A DNA stretch of 64,000 nt from Pseudomonas sp. RSB 5.4 (GCF_037126175.1 NZ_CP146986.1:1764501-1828500); one strand, 5' to 3'; shown: positions 37,963-47,517, counted from the first letter of the stretch. Notes: generated by a model from the sequence alone, not told the origin. Numbers and translations are program-made.

Positions 37963-38604
37963 TCAGGCGCTGGCATCAACCATGCCGTGGCGTACTGCCA
38001 ACAGCGTCAGCTCAACGTCGCTGCTGATCGACAGCTTTTCGAAGATCCGGTAGCGATAGGTGTTCACCGTTTTCGGCGACAGGCAGAGTTTGTCGGAGAT
38101 GATCTGCACCTTCTGGCAGCCGACAATCATCAACGCGATCTGGATTTCCCGTTCGGACAAGGCATCAAAAGGTGAATCGTTGGTTGGCTGGAACGACTTG
38201 ATCGCCAGTTGCTGGGCAATCTGCGGACTGATGTAACGCTGCCCGGCAAACACCAGTCGGATGGCCTGGACCATCTCCGGCAATCCAGCGCCCTTGGTCA
38301 GGTAGCCGGCGGCGCCCGCCTGCAGCAGGCGCGTAGGAAATGGATCTTCCTCGCACACAGTGACAGCGACGACCTTGATGTCCGGATGACTGCGCAGCAG
38401 CTTGCGCGTGGCCTCAAGGCCACCAATACCGGGCATCTTGACGTCCATCAGGACTACATCGGGTTTCAACTCACGGGCCTTGATCAGGGATTCTTCCCCG
38501 GACTCGGCCTGTCCAACCACCTGCAAGCCATCGATATCGGCCAGCATACGTGTAATGCCTGTACGAACGAGATCATGGTCATCGACCACTAGCACCCTAA
38601 TCAA
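37963..38604 (-). CDS. gacA: response regulator GacA (UvrY)
   Basis: The 213-residue regulator has a receiver domain with Asp8, Asp9, phospho-acceptor Asp54 (VLMDVKMPG) and Lys104 (YLTKGAG), and a LuxR-type helix-turn-helix at about 150-205 ([12 protein letters not shown]...[17 protein letters not shown]). With the sensor GacS it turns on the small RNAs RsmX/Y/Z, which free secondary-metabolism and biofilm mRNAs from RsmA/E. The gacS gene and the rsm RNAs are not in this window. It is cotranscribed with uvrC. Confidence 0.96.
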   Translation of the reverse strand: MIRVLVVDDHDLVRTGITRMLADIDGLQVVGQAESGEESLIKARELKPDVVLMDVKMPGIGGLEATRKLLRSHPDIKVVAVTVCEEDPFPTRLLQAGAAGYLTKGAGLPEMVQAIRLVFAGQRYISPQIAQQLAIKSFQPTNDSPFDALSEREIQIALMIVGCQKVQIISDKLCLSPKTVNTYRYRIFEKLSISSDVELTLLAVRHGMVDASA

Positions 38605-38731
38605 GCAGACACCTCGCGATATGGTCTTATTGGGATGCCGGACACCTTAGCAAAAAGTGCCAGACAGACCTAGCGGCAAGCATCATTTAAAAAGTTTCAA
38701 TTCATCATCGAGGGCTTGCCGGCCGTGGGTT

Positions 38732-39175
38732 TCAGAGCACAGGTGTACCGAAATCGAGCTGCATCCTCAGGAAACACTCGTCCTCGCCACACCTGATCAA
38801 GCCCTTTCTCTTATACAGGCTTTGTGCCGGATTATTTTTGAATACTGTCAGACGCAGCGCCGGAAGTCCTTCGGCGCGGGCCATGGCGATAACCTGATCA
38901 ATCGCCCAGGATCCTGCGCCCTGCCTGCGAAAGGCCTCGGTTATTTGCAGTTCGCGGATGTACAGCGCCCGACGATCCCGACTGAGGCTGAAAAACCCCG
39001 CGAGAACTTCATCAAGAATGATCAGCCAGTTGTCCCGCCCATCCCAGGCAACATCGAACGCTTCGTCCTGCCACAGCAAATCGTGCTCAATGTAATAGCG
39101 CAGCATGTTCCGGCACGTGAGTTCTCGGGCAAATTCCCGATCATTCGGCTCAGCGCGACGCAAGCGGTAGGTCAT
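38732..39175 (-). CDS. GNAT family N-acetyltransferase
   Basis: A 147-residue acetyltransferase with the GNAT acetyl-CoA motif LQITEAFRRQGAGSWAIDQV (R/QxxGxG/A, about 87-106) and the C-terminal NNPAQSLYKRKGLIRCGED segment. The substrate is unknown. Its ATG at 39175 overlaps the stop of the nitrilase-family gene (ATGA), so the pair is translationally coupled; a longer in-frame start at 39211 would lie inside that gene. Confidence 0.85.
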   Translation of the reverse strand: MTYRLRRAEPNDREFARELTCRNMLRYYIEHDLLWQDEAFDVAWDGRDNWLIILDEVLAGFFSLSRDRRALYIRELQITEAFRRQGAGSWAIDQVIAMARAEGLPALRLTVFKNNPAQSLYKRKGLIRCGEDECFLRMQLDFGTPVL

Positions 39176-39933
39176 TGCCCCACCGTCACAGGGACTGTCC
39201 ACCCGAGCCATTCGCCGGCATCACGTCGAGCGATCACCAGGAGTTCACCGGGGCCTGGCGCGGCGATGACCAGCGCCCCGTTTTCAGACCAGACCGCGCT
39301 GCGCCCCGCCGACTGCCATCCACCTGTTAGCCCGGCGTGATTGGCCATCAGCACCGCCATTGAGTGGCTTTGGGCATAGCCCTGCAGTATTGCGCTATCC
39401 ACGCCATAGCCTTTTTCGCCAATCAGCACGCCTGCTGCGTACAGGTCGGCGCCAACACCGGCGGCCGCTGCCGCGTGGCTGGAGTGGGAAAAATCAGCGC
39501 AGACCGCGAGCGCGACGGTGTCGCGACCTATGCGCAAGGTCGAACCACCAGTCCCCGGGGCATAGAAAAGCTCTTCGCCGCTGTGCAAATGTTGTTTGCT
39601 GTAAACCTCTAGAGAGCCGTCACTGCCTAACGTCAGAGCGCCGATCAATACCTGCGCACTGCCCTTCTGGCGAATCGGTATGCCGACGACGGCGCTCAGC
39701 CCAAGCTCGCGAGCGCAATTGCGCAAGGGTTGCAGCACCGGATCCTGCGGATCGATTGCCAAGTCTGCGGCCATCTGGCCTTCGTAGCCTGTCAACGACA
39801 ACTCCGGGAACACCAGCAGCTCGACGCCCTGCTCCGCCGCCGTGGCCATGAAACGCAAATGACGGGCGATGTTTGCCGCCAGATCACCAGCAACGGAAAA
39901 CGATTGGGCGGCAGCGATGGTGAACGTCGACAT
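39172..39933 (-). CDS. carbon-nitrogen hydrolase (nitrilase superfamily)
   Basis: A 253-residue amidase-like enzyme with the Glu-Lys-Cys triad: Glu44 (FPELSLTGYEG), Lys113 (YSKQHLHSGE) and Cys145 (AVCADFSH). The family hydrolyses amides or nitriles, including omega-amides and N-carbamoyl compounds; the substrate here is not clear. Coupling with the GNAT gene suggests both modify the same class of amino compound, but this is inference. Confidence 0.87.
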   Translation of the reverse strand: MSTFTIAAAQSFSVAGDLAANIARHLRFMATAAEQGVELLVFPELSLTGYEGQMAADLAIDPQDPVLQPLRNCARELGLSAVVGIPIRQKGSAQVLIGALTLGSDGSLEVYSKQHLHSGEELFYAPGTGGSTLRIGRDTVALAVCADFSHSSHAAAAAGVGADLYAAGVLIGEKGYGVDSAILQGYAQSHSMAVLMANHAGLTGGWQSAGRSAVWSENGALVIAAPGPGELLVIARRDAGEWLGWTVPVTVGQ

Positions 39934-40085
39934 TATTCATCCCTAGAGTGATGCAAAGCACGCAGTGTGTCACAACGTCCGTGGCACTCAAGCGATAGGT
40001 AACGCCTTGAATGAGCAATAGCAATTTCTGATTGCTCAGGCATATGGGCCTCTAGTAAGCTCGGCGCATTCATCGGAGACAGACC

Positions 40086-40214
40086 ATGTTCAACGCCCTC
40101 TCACAGCTTCGTTCCGCTAGCGCCCTGCGCTCGGTTGCGGCTGCCCGGGCGAATGACGCTTGCGCTCCAGCGAGCTTTTATTTTGGGTATTGGTTTAGCC
40201 ACTGGCGCGCCTGA
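40086..40214 (+). CDS. aromatic-rich leader peptide 1 of the DAHP synthase attenuator
   Basis: A 42-residue peptide frame whose end reads SFYFGYWFSHWRA: three Phe, two Tyr and two Trp in twelve codons. GGAG (40075-40078) lies seven bases before the ATG. It stops 47 bases before a strong terminator hairpin, and the DAHP synthase gene follows. This is the classic form of a transcription-attenuation leader: scarce charged Phe/Tyr/Trp tRNA would stall the ribosome on these codons and favour read-through. GGGTAT (40185-40190), inside the aromatic codons, can pair with ATACCC (40214-40219). Confidence 0.8.
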   Translation: MFNALSQLRSASALRSVAAARANDACAPASFYFGYWFSHWRA

Positions 40215-40261
40215 TACCCACACGGCGCCCATAAAAACGGGTCGCCTACCAGAGAATTCTC

Positions 40262-40300
40262 AACCCCCGGTCGGCCTCCCGACCGGGGGTTTTGTTTTTT
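40262..40300 (+). terminator. attenuator terminator before DAHP synthase
   Basis: AACCCCCGGTCGG (40262-40274) pairs perfectly over 13 bp with CCGACCGGGGGTT (40279-40291) and is followed by TTTGTTTTTT. It stands between leader peptide 1 and leader peptide 2, with no complete gene before it other than the leader. Confidence 0.92.
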
Positions 40301-40351
40301 CAGGCCCATAACTTTTTCAGCAACACACCAGACACTTTGAGGAATCACGAC

Positions 40352-40504
40352 ATGAACTACGCCACTTATTACCGTTACGACACTTTTACCGCCTGGCGAT
40401 TTAGCAGCCTCCGCTCGGGACAGCCTGCCGCCTCCGATCGGTCACCCACAGGTGGCAAGCACACACACGCAGCCAATCCGGCCAATTGTCGAACACCCCA
40501 GTAG
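40352..40504 (+). CDS. aromatic-rich leader peptide 2 before DAHP synthase
   Basis: A 50-residue frame beginning MNYATYYRYDTFTAWRF: four Tyr, two Phe and one Trp in the first 17 codons, followed by a Ser/Pro/His-rich tail. GAGGAA (40339-40344) lies seven bases before the ATG. It starts after the first terminator and ends 47 bases before the DAHP synthase ATG. It looks like a second regulatory leader or a translational switch. No second intrinsic terminator is clear; the C-rich 3' half (40441-40500) could be a Rho loading site. Confidence 0.65.
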   Translation: MNYATYYRYDTFTAWRFSSLRSGQPAASDRSPTGGKHTHAANPANCRTPQ

Positions 40505-40551
40505 GGCCGAGTGAGCGGGAAGCACCCGCCGCCAGCCCAGGAATTCCGAAT

Positions 40552-41616
40552 ATGAACTCGTCTGTTTCTGCTCTGCCACTGACCACCCTGAACTCTGCCA
40601 ACGAAGCACTGACCCTGCGTCTGCCCAGCTCGTTGCAGCTCAAACAGCAATTGCCCCTGAGCAATGCCCTCGCCCAGCAAGTCGCAGCCCACCGCCAGGC
40701 GGTCCGCGCGATTCTCAATGGCGAAGACCATCGCCTGCTGGTCGTCGTCGGCCCTTGCTCGATTCACGATCCACGCTCCGCACTCGAATACGCGGAAAAG
40801 CTTTCCCGCCTGGCCCATGAAGTCAGCAACGAAATGCTGCTGGTGATGCGCGCCTACGTCGAAAAACCACGCACCACCGTTGGCTGGAAAGGTCTTGCCT
40901 ACGACCCACACCTGGACGGCAGCGATGACATGGCCGCCGGCCTGACCCTGTCGCGTGAATTGATGCTTGAAATGATCCGTCTGGGCCTGCCTATCGCTAC
41001 CGAGTTGCTGCAGCCAATGGCTGCCGGCTACTTCGACGACCTGCTCAGTTGGGTTGCCATCGGCGCACGCACCACCGAGTCGCAGATTCACCGGGAAATG
41101 GCCAGCGGCCTGAGCATGCCCGTCGGTTTCAAGAACGGTACCGACGGTGGCGTAACCGTAGCCGTCGATGCCATGCGTTCGGCAGCCCATCCACATCGAC
41201 ACTTCGGCGTCGACAGCCAAGGGCACCCGGCGATCATTCAGACACCGGGCAACCCCGACACTCATCTGGTACTGCGCGGTGGTCATCAAGGCCCGAACTA
41301 CGATCGCGAAAGCGTCGCCCGGGTACATGCCGACCTGAATCGCTTGAAGATTCCGAGCCGAATCATGGTCGATTGCAGCCACGCCAACAGCGGCAAGGAT
41401 CCACTGCGCCAGCCCGACGTGTTCAACGAGGTACTCGAGCAACGGCTGCAAGGTGATCGCTCCTTGATCGGCATGATGATCGAGTCCCATCTGTTCGAGG
41501 GCTGCCAGCCTTTGAGCCCCGCCCTGCGTTATGGCGTATCCGTCACCGATGGTTGCCTGGGGTTCGGCGCGACGGAGCAGTTGCTGTCGAACGCAGCCAA
41601 ACGACTGAAAGCCTGA
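40552..41616 (+). CDS. 3-deoxy-7-phosphoheptulonate (DAHP) synthase, class I
   Basis: A 354-residue enzyme joining phosphoenolpyruvate and erythrose 4-phosphate, the first step of aromatic amino acid synthesis. Class I signatures are VVGPCSIHDPRSALEYA, the PRTTVGWKGLAYDP loop, GFKNGTDGGVTVAVDA, LRGGHQGPNYD and IMVDCSHANSGKD, the last with metal and PEP ligands. AGGAA lies before the ATG at 40552; the upstream in-frame start at 40486 overlaps leader 2. The leader peptides suggest feedback by all three aromatic amino acids at the RNA level. I cannot tell from sequence whether the enzyme is AroF- or AroG-like in allostery. Confidence 0.94.
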   Translation: MNSSVSALPLTTLNSANEALTLRLPSSLQLKQQLPLSNALAQQVAAHRQAVRAILNGEDHRLLVVVGPCSIHDPRSALEYAEKLSRLAHEVSNEMLLVMRAYVEKPRTTVGWKGLAYDPHLDGSDDMAAGLTLSRELMLEMIRLGLPIATELLQPMAAGYFDDLLSWVAIGARTTESQIHREMASGLSMPVGFKNGTDGGVTVAVDAMRSAAHPHRHFGVDSQGHPAIIQTPGNPDTHLVLRGGHQGPNYDRESVARVHADLNRLKIPSRIMVDCSHANSGKDPLRQPDVFNEVLEQRLQGDRSLIGMMIESHLFEGCQPLSPALRYGVSVTDGCLGFGATEQLLSNAAKRLKA

Positions 41617-41688
41617 CGCTCAGAACAGCCTTTGCGGGTTGAATCAGTAACCCGCAAAGGTCGGACCATCGCTCAGCTCAATCCAGAG

Positions 41689-42867
41689 TTACGCCCGCAC
41701 TCGGACCCGGGCAACGCCGGAAGCCTGACTGGCATCATCCAGTCGCTCCACCGAATACGACACCTGCACCACGGTTTCCCGATGCTCGCGCCAGAAGCGG
41801 TACGGCACGATGAACACCAAAGGTTGCCCAGCGTTCTCCCGAGTGATGTCCCGGTCATCGCGATGACTGAAATACTCGCCATCGCATTTCAGGTACACCA
41901 GTTCTCCCTCCTCGGCTTGGGCATCGCCGATCACCACAGTAACCCCGTCTACCGCATCTGCCGCTTCCAGCTCACCGTCTTGCGCTTCCAGCACTTGTGG
42001 CGCCGCGAGATCCCCCCGAATCAACGGTGCGATCAGAATTCGCGAGTTCGCAGACTTCCTCACCTGCGCCGCTGCTGATTCGACCCGGTAACTGACGTTC
42101 ACCTCTTGTGTGGAATGGGCAGCGATGCAATCGGCGTTTATCCAGAAAGACAACGCTTCACCAACGGCAAACGGCTCTACGGTCAACACATCACTGAATG
42201 CCGGCGCTCCCTCCGCGCCTTGCCAGGACAGGCTGATCCGGTCGCCGGCCGCCATCCGGGCATAGGGGCGCACAGTGACACTTGTACCCTGTGGAACACG
42301 GGACGGATCGAGCGTCCCGCCCACTGTTTCTTCAATGATCGGTGCAAGCAGCTCAGGCTCTGGATCGCCCACATCCAGTTGCAGGCGACGGGATGACACC
42401 GGCTGAGGCAGTGCAACGCTATGCAGCGTCCAGTAAAGCTCCAGCGAACCGCGCTCCAGCGGCGCAATGTGCAGACCTTTTATGACAAAGACGATTTCCT
42501 CGCCCACCTGGCCTTCACTGACCGAGCGGGTGGCCTCATGGCTATAAGCCAACCCTTCGTCATCGAGCCCTCGCCAGCTCAGCACCAGTTTGTCACCGCA
42601 CATCATGTCGGGGTAAGGCGCAACCCTGACGAATGCATGGCTCAGAGAAGGATCAAGCATCCCGCCCTCCAACACCTCGACCGTCGGGGCGGACAGGTCC
42701 AAGGCTGGCGATGAAGCGGGTGCAGACGCCGGTCGATAGCTGAATTCGAAATTTTCACCGTCCACCTTCAAGCTCAGATGGCCGCCTCCTTCGGTGGCAA
42801 CCGACAGGGGGACAATGTTTGCCGGTGGCATTGCACAAGACTCGCTAGTGACTTCGTAGATAGACAT
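41689..42867 (-). CDS. hypothetical protein with three beta-rich repeats
   Basis: A 392-residue protein without signal peptide. After a 60-residue start it holds three repeats of about 110 residues, each with a pattern like GGxLDPSxxxxxVxVxPYxxMxxGDxxxLSWxG (beginning GGMLDPSLSH, GGTLDPSRVP and a degenerate DGELEAADAV). Each repeat looks like an immunoglobulin-type beta-sandwich. Such proteins occur singly in Pseudomonas without known function. GGAG before the ATG at 42867 supports this start over 42879. Confidence 0.75.
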   Translation of the reverse strand: MSIYEVTSESCAMPPANIVPLSVATEGGGHLSLKVDGENFEFSYRPASAPASSPALDLSAPTVEVLEGGMLDPSLSHAFVRVAPYPDMMCGDKLVLSWRGLDDEGLAYSHEATRSVSEGQVGEEIVFVIKGLHIAPLERGSLELYWTLHSVALPQPVSSRRLQLDVGDPEPELLAPIIEETVGGTLDPSRVPQGTSVTVRPYARMAAGDRISLSWQGAEGAPAFSDVLTVEPFAVGEALSFWINADCIAAHSTQEVNVSYRVESAAAQVRKSANSRILIAPLIRGDLAAPQVLEAQDGELEAADAVDGVTVVIGDAQAEEGELVYLKCDGEYFSHRDDRDITRENAGQPLVFIVPYRFWREHRETVVQVSYSVERLDDASQASGVARVRVRA

Positions 42868-43204
42868 TCGCAGCTCCATTCCTTGGATAGAACGCTGCCA
42901 TCAAGGCAGCGTCGAACGAAATCCATTGAACCTCATCCAGCGAATCGGCGAAGTCAGCCCAAAGCCCCGCACCCCCGAGGCAAACACACCGTCTGACGTA
43001 GGCAGACAGCGACGAATCTGTCGATACGCGGCAAAAGATTGCCAAATGTTCCGACTAGCCCCTCAAGCAGAAACGAAAATTCGTACCATTTTTAGTCCAG
43101 ATTCCCTTTCACTCCGAGGATTTTTCAGACATCGCCAACCCGTAGGCCTGTTTTACAGTGGCACGCACCAACCACTGACAAGCATCTGCAAAAGAGGCAG
43201 GAAC
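42868..43204. other. 337-bp divergent intergenic region
   Basis: It separates the repeat protein and the lipase gene, which point away from each other, so promoters for both should lie here. The only structure seen is a short hairpin, CGCTGCC-ATCAA-GGCAGCG near 42893-42911. No clear -35/-10 pair or sigma-54 site was found. Confidence 0.3.
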
Positions 43205-44074
43205 ATGCAACGGAATGCGACAACCCGCTACCCCATCCTTTTGGTCCATGGCCTGTTCGGGTTTGACCGTATCGGCCGTTTCGAGCTTTTTCATGATGTC
43301 AAGCAAGCACTGAGGGAGGCAGGTGGACAAGTGTTTGTCCCGCAACTCTCCGCGGCCCATGACAACGAAGTTCGTGGCCAGCAACTGCTGCTGCAGATTG
43401 AACGGGTCCTGCAGGGCACCGGGGCCGCCAGGGTCAACCTGATCGGACATAGCCAAGGTGCGCTGGCCAGCCGTTTCGCCGCAGCAATGGCACCGCACAA
43501 GGTCGCCTCGGTCACGTCGGTCAGTGGACCCAACCACGGCTCGGAACTGGCAGACACGTTGCGCCAGGCACTGATTCCGGGGAGCCTGCCGGAGCAGGTG
43601 GCAGAGCAGGTGGCGACCCGGTTCGCTGATTTCCTCTCGCTACTCAGTGGTCAACCGACCCTGCCGCAGAATGCCGTGGCAGCGCTGAACGCCCTGACCA
43701 CACAGGCGGTCAGCCAATTCAACAAGAAGTATCCTCAAGGCCTGCCTTCTACCTGGGGCGGCCAAGGCGCGGAACGGGTCAATGACGTTCACTACTACTC
43801 CTGGAGCGGCACGCTGCAGGAAGGATGGCTTGCGCCGCTTGATCCGGTAAATGCCGTCTGCCGGGCGTTGTCCGGCCATTTCGTCGCGGAAGCCGGACAG
43901 AACGATGGTTTCGTGGGCCGCTACAGCTCGCATTTGGGCTCGGTCATCCGCTCCGACTACCCCTTCAACCACCTCGCTACCCTGCGGCGACCAGACGGCT
44001 TACTAAACCCCGCCCCTGATCCCGTCGAACTCTACGTCGAGCACGCTCTGCGCCTGAAAGCCGCACAACTGTAG
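43205..44074 (+). CDS. LipA-family triacylglycerol lipase without signal peptide
   Basis: A 289-residue alpha/beta hydrolase close to true Pseudomonas lipases (family I.1). It begins NATTRYPILLVHGLFGFD; the nucleophile is Ser83 in GHSQG, and Asp234 (GQNDGFVG) and His256 (PFNHL) complete the triad. Unlike secreted P. aeruginosa LipA it has no signal peptide, the second cysteine of the disulfide is a Tyr (GRYSSHLG), and the usual Asp after the catalytic His (NHLD), a calcium ligand, is Ala. No foldase gene is adjacent. It may act inside the cell. An in-frame start at 42926 adds 93 residues that do not look like a signal peptide. Confidence 0.82.
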   Translation: MQRNATTRYPILLVHGLFGFDRIGRFELFHDVKQALREAGGQVFVPQLSAAHDNEVRGQQLLLQIERVLQGTGAARVNLIGHSQGALASRFAAAMAPHKVASVTSVSGPNHGSELADTLRQALIPGSLPEQVAEQVATRFADFLSLLSGQPTLPQNAVAALNALTTQAVSQFNKKYPQGLPSTWGGQGAERVNDVHYYSWSGTLQEGWLAPLDPVNAVCRALSGHFVAEAGQNDGFVGRYSSHLGSVIRSDYPFNHLATLRRPDGLLNPAPDPVELYVEHALRLKAAQL

Positions 44075-44170
44075 ACATACGCCAATAAGCCGAGTGGAAC
44101 TTTGCCGAGAAATCGCTTACTGAATCCGGTAGGCTCCACACTTTACTGAAATAGATTGGAGAGTTTCCCC

Positions 44171-44452
44171 ATGGCTAAAGCCACTGCCCGCCACATCCTG
44201 GTTTCCAGCGAAGACAAGTGCAACGAACTCAAGGCCCAGATCGAAGGCGGTGCTGATTTCGCCGAAGTCGCCAAGGCCAACTCTACCTGCCCGTCCAGCC
44301 GTCAGGGCGGCGACCTGGGCTCGTTCGGTCCTGGCCAGATGGTCAAGGAATTCGACACCGTGGTCTTCAGCGCGCCGATCAACGTCGTGCAAGGCCCGGT
44401 GAAGACCCAGTTCGGTTATCACCTGCTCGAAGTCACCAGCCGCCAGGACTGA
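44171..44452 (+). CDS. ppiC: parvulin-type peptidyl-prolyl isomerase PpiC (copy 1)
   Basis: A 93-residue single-domain parvulin: ARHILVSSEDKC, then STCPSSRQGGDLGSFGPGQMVKEFDTVVF and FGYHLLEVTSRQD. It speeds cis-trans isomerisation of prolyl bonds in the cytoplasm. Length matches E. coli PpiC. GGAG precedes the ATG at 44171. A second, related gene lies at 60231. Confidence 0.93.
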   Translation: MAKATARHILVSSEDKCNELKAQIEGGADFAEVAKANSTCPSSRQGGDLGSFGPGQMVKEFDTVVFSAPINVVQGPVKTQFGYHLLEVTSRQD

Positions 44453-44587
44453 TCCCGCGTCCGGTTTGCTGTGCCACGGCCCGCCTTTTGGTGGGCCGTT
44501 GTGTTTTGGTTACAGGATACGGCTGGCGACTGACGCGCCGCTCGCGTACAAATTGCGCTTATCGATCACCCGGCTTTAAGGCTGACA

Positions 44588-46456
44588 ATGCGACTGGCTT
44601 TCCCGACTTTGCTGTTCACTGCCGTGGCCCTGTTGTTGGGCTCCACTGGTGTGGACGCCACCCCGCAACACGCTTTGACCGTCTATGGCGAACCCGCCAA
44701 ATACCCGGCCGGTTTCAGCCATTTCGACTACACCAACCCGCAGGCCCCCAAGGGCGGCACCATGCGCCGCTCGGCGATAGAGATCGGGCATTTCGATCAC
44801 ATCCTGCCTTATATAGACAAAGGTATCGGCGTCACCCAGATCGACGGCATGCTGTACTCGCCTCTGGCCCAGCGCTCGATGGATGAGCCTTACACGGTCT
44901 ACGGCCTGGTGGCGCAAAAGATGGATCGCTCGGAGGATGGCCTGTCGCTGCGCTTCTTCATCAATCCCAAGGCACGCTTCGCTGACGGCAAACCGATCAC
45001 TGCCGAAGACGTGCGTTACACCTATGACCTGTTGATGACCCAGGGCAGCCTGCGTTATCGCACGCAGTTCGCCGACGTCAAAGGCGTGGAAGTGGAAGCG
45101 CCGCTGACCGTGCGTTTCGATTTCAAGAGCAATGAAAACCGCACCTTGCCTCTGGACATCGCCACCCTGCCGGTATTCCCCGAGCACTGGTGGAAAACCC
45201 GCGACTTCGCCGGCGGTGGTGGTTATGAACCGCCACTGGGCAGCGGCCCGTATCGGGTCGGCAAGGTTGACTCCGGGCGCAGCATCACCTTCGAGCGCAA
45301 CCCTGACTGGTGGGGCAAGGATCTACCGGTCAGTCGCGGCCTGTATAACTTCGATCACTTCAGCATCGAGTATTTCGGCGACACCGATGTCGCCCGTCAG
45401 GTTCTGCGCGGCGGTGCCTATGACTACAACCGCGAGTTTTCCGCGACCGGCTATTCGATTGGCTACGACAGCCCCGCGCTGAGTGACGGCCGCTTGCAGA
45501 AAGCCCACCTCGCCACCGAAGCTCCGCAATCGGCCCAGGGCTTTGTATTCAACCTGCAGAAACCGATGTTCCAGGATCGTCGGGTACGCCAGGCGCTGGC
45601 AATGCTCTGGGATTTCGAGTGGAGCAACCGGCAGATGATGCGCAACATGTACATCCGCCAACAGAGCTATTTCTCCAACTCCGCACTGGCAGCCCGCGAG
45701 TTGCCGGATGCCGCCGAGCTGAAAATCCTCGAACCGTTGCGCGGGCAAATTCCAGAAGAGGTATTCACCCAGGTCTTCGAAGCGCCGAAAACCGATGGCA
45801 GCGGCCTGATCCGCGACAAGCAGCTGCAAGCCCTGCAATTGCTGGAACAAGCCGGCTGGAAACCTGATGGTGACCAATTGATCAACGCCGAGGGCGAGCC
45901 GTTGAGTTTCACCTTCCTGGTCAGCCAGAACGGCATGGACCGTCTGCTTCTGCCTTACAAGCGCACGCTGAAACAGATCGGCATCGACCTGAATATCCGC
46001 CGCATCGACTCCTCGCAATACGTCAATCGCCTGATGAGCCGCGACTACGACATGATCGTCACCGGCTACCCGGTCACCACGTCTCCGGGTGGCGAGCTGC
46101 TCAATTACTTCGGTTCGATTTCGGCCAACGACCCCGGCGCCAACAATTACATGGTGCTGAAGAATCCGGCAGTCGACACCTTGATCAATGGCCTGATCCG
46201 CGCCTCGACCCAAAGCGACATGCTGCACTACGCCCACGCCCTGGACCGGGTGTTGCAATGGAATTACTACTGGATTCCCAATTATTACCCGCCGGGCACC
46301 TCCACCGTGTGGTGGAACCGCTTCGGCATGCCGGCGATACAGGCCAGCAATGACGAAGCGATCGAGAGCTGGTGGGAAATCAGCAGTACGCCGTTGACCA
46401 ACCAGCAGATGACCGCCGCAAAAATCGGCCGTGGCAGACCCGGAGGACCGCACTGA
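44588..46456 (+). CDS. yejA: peptide ABC transporter substrate-binding protein, YejA type
   Basis: The 622-residue periplasmic protein has a signal peptide ([24 protein letters not shown]) and a family-5 extracellular solute-binding domain ([15 protein letters not shown] at the start, [37 protein letters not shown]). Strings of this type belong to YejA, which takes up oligopeptides and in E. coli the antibiotic microcin C. Its TGA overlaps the yejB ATG by one base; the four genes form one operon. Confidence 0.9.
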   Translation: MRLAFPTLLFTAVALLLGSTGVDATPQHALTVYGEPAKYPAGFSHFDYTNPQAPKGGTMRRSAIEIGHFDHILPYIDKGIGVTQIDGMLYSPLAQRSMDEPYTVYGLVAQKMDRSEDGLSLRFFINPKARFADGKPITAEDVRYTYDLLMTQGSLRYRTQFADVKGVEVEAPLTVRFDFKSNENRTLPLDIATLPVFPEHWWKTRDFAGGGGYEPPLGSGPYRVGKVDSGRSITFERNPDWWGKDLPVSRGLYNFDHFSIEYFGDTDVARQVLRGGAYDYNREFSATGYSIGYDSPALSDGRLQKAHLATEAPQSAQGFVFNLQKPMFQDRRVRQALAMLWDFEWSNRQMMRNMYIRQQSYFSNSALAARELPDAAELKILEPLRGQIPEEVFTQVFEAPKTDGSGLIRDKQLQALQLLEQAGWKPDGDQLINAEGEPLSFTFLVSQNGMDRLLLPYKRTLKQIGIDLNIRRIDSSQYVNRLMSRDYDMIVTGYPVTTSPGGELLNYFGSISANDPGANNYMVLKNPAVDTLINGLIRASTQSDMLHYAHALDRVLQWNYYWIPNYYPPGTSTVWWNRFGMPAIQASNDEAIESWWEISSTPLTNQQMTAAKIGRGRPGGPH

Positions 46457-47517
46457 TGTGGGCATACATTCTGCGGCGCCTGCTGCTGATCATTCCGACG
46501 CTGGTGATCATTCTGCTGGTCAATTTCGTGATCATTCAGGCGGCACCCGGCGGCCCGGTCGAACAGGCCATCGCTCATCTGCAAGGGATCGGCGGTGCCA
46601 GTGTCGGCGGCAGTTCCAGCGAGACCATGAGCAGCATTTCGCGTGCCAGTCGTGGCCTCGATCCGCAACTGATCAAGGACATCGAAAAACAGTACGGTTT
46701 CGACAAACCGGCGCATGAACGCCTGTGGCTGATGCTCAAGAACTACGCGCAGCTGGATTTTGGCAAAAGCTTTTTCCGCGGCGCGACGGTCACCGATCTG
46801 ATTCTGGAAAAAATGCCGGTGACCATTTCCCTCGGCCTGTGGGCGACGCTGATCACCTATCTGGTGTCGATCCCGCTGGGCATCCGCAAGGCGGTGCATC
46901 ACGGCAGCCATTTCGATATCTGGAGCAGCACTGCGATCATCATTGGCTACGCGATGCCGGCGTTTCTGTTCGCGATGTTCCTGATCGTGGTGTTTGCCGG
47001 TGGCACATCATTGAACTGGTTTCCGGTGCGCGGGCTGGTCTCCGACAACTTCGAATCGCTGTCGACCCTGGGCAAGATCGCCGATTACTTCTGGCATCTG
47101 GTGTTGCCGGTGACGGCACTGGTCATCGGTGGTTTCGCCACGCTGACGATCCTCACCAAGAACTCGTTCCTCAATGAAATCACCCGACAATATGTGGTCA
47201 CCGCACGCGCCAAAGGCTTGAGCGAACGCCGTGTGCTTTACGGCCACGTGTTCCGCAACGCGATGCTGCTGGTGGTTTCGGGAATTCCGCAGGCGTTTAT
47301 CAGCGTGTTTTTTGCCGGTTCGCTGCTGATCGAAGTGATCTTTTCCCTCGACGGCCTCGGCCGCATGAGCTACGAAGCGGCGGTTTCCCGGGACTATCCG
47401 GTGGTGTTCGGCTCGTTGTTCATCTTCACCCTGTTCGGCCTGCTGATAAAACTGATCGGCGACTTGTGCTACACCCTGGTCGACCCCCGTATCGACTTCG
47501 CCGCGAGGAACGCCTGA
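46456..47517 (+). CDS. yejB: peptide ABC transporter permease YejB
   Basis: A 353-residue inner-membrane permease ([28 protein letters not shown]...), with the BPD-transporter EAA loop [24 protein letters not shown]. It overlaps yejA and yejE by one base at each end. The large loop after the first helix, with an SIDE-like helical stretch, is normal for YejB. Confidence 0.92.
   Translation: MWAYILRRLLLIIPTLVIILLVNFVIIQAAPGGPVEQAIAHLQGIGGASVGGSSSETMSSISRASRGLDPQLIKDIEKQYGFDKPAHERLWLMLKNYAQLDFGKSFFRGATVTDLILEKMPVTISLGLWATLITYLVSIPLGIRKAVHHGSHFDIWSSTAIIIGYAMPAFLFAMFLIVVFAGGTSLNWFPVRGLVSDNFESLSTLGKIADYFWHLVLPVTALVIGGFATLTILTKNSFLNEITRQYVVTARAKGLSERRVLYGHVFRNAMLLVVSGIPQAFISVFFAGSLLIEVIFSLDGLGRMSYEAAVSRDYPVVFGSLFIFTLFGLLIKLIGDLCYTLVDPRIDFAARNA

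Noticed and set aside
43150..43185. GTGGCACGCACC as a sigma-54 promoter for the lipase gene
   Set aside because: The -24 GG is present but there is no GC ten bases later, so the spacing rule fails.
42926..43204. N-terminal extension of the lipase frame as a possible secretion signal
   Set aside because: The 93 extra residues contain no Sec-type hydrophobic core, and the family start with PILLVHG fits the ATG at 43205.
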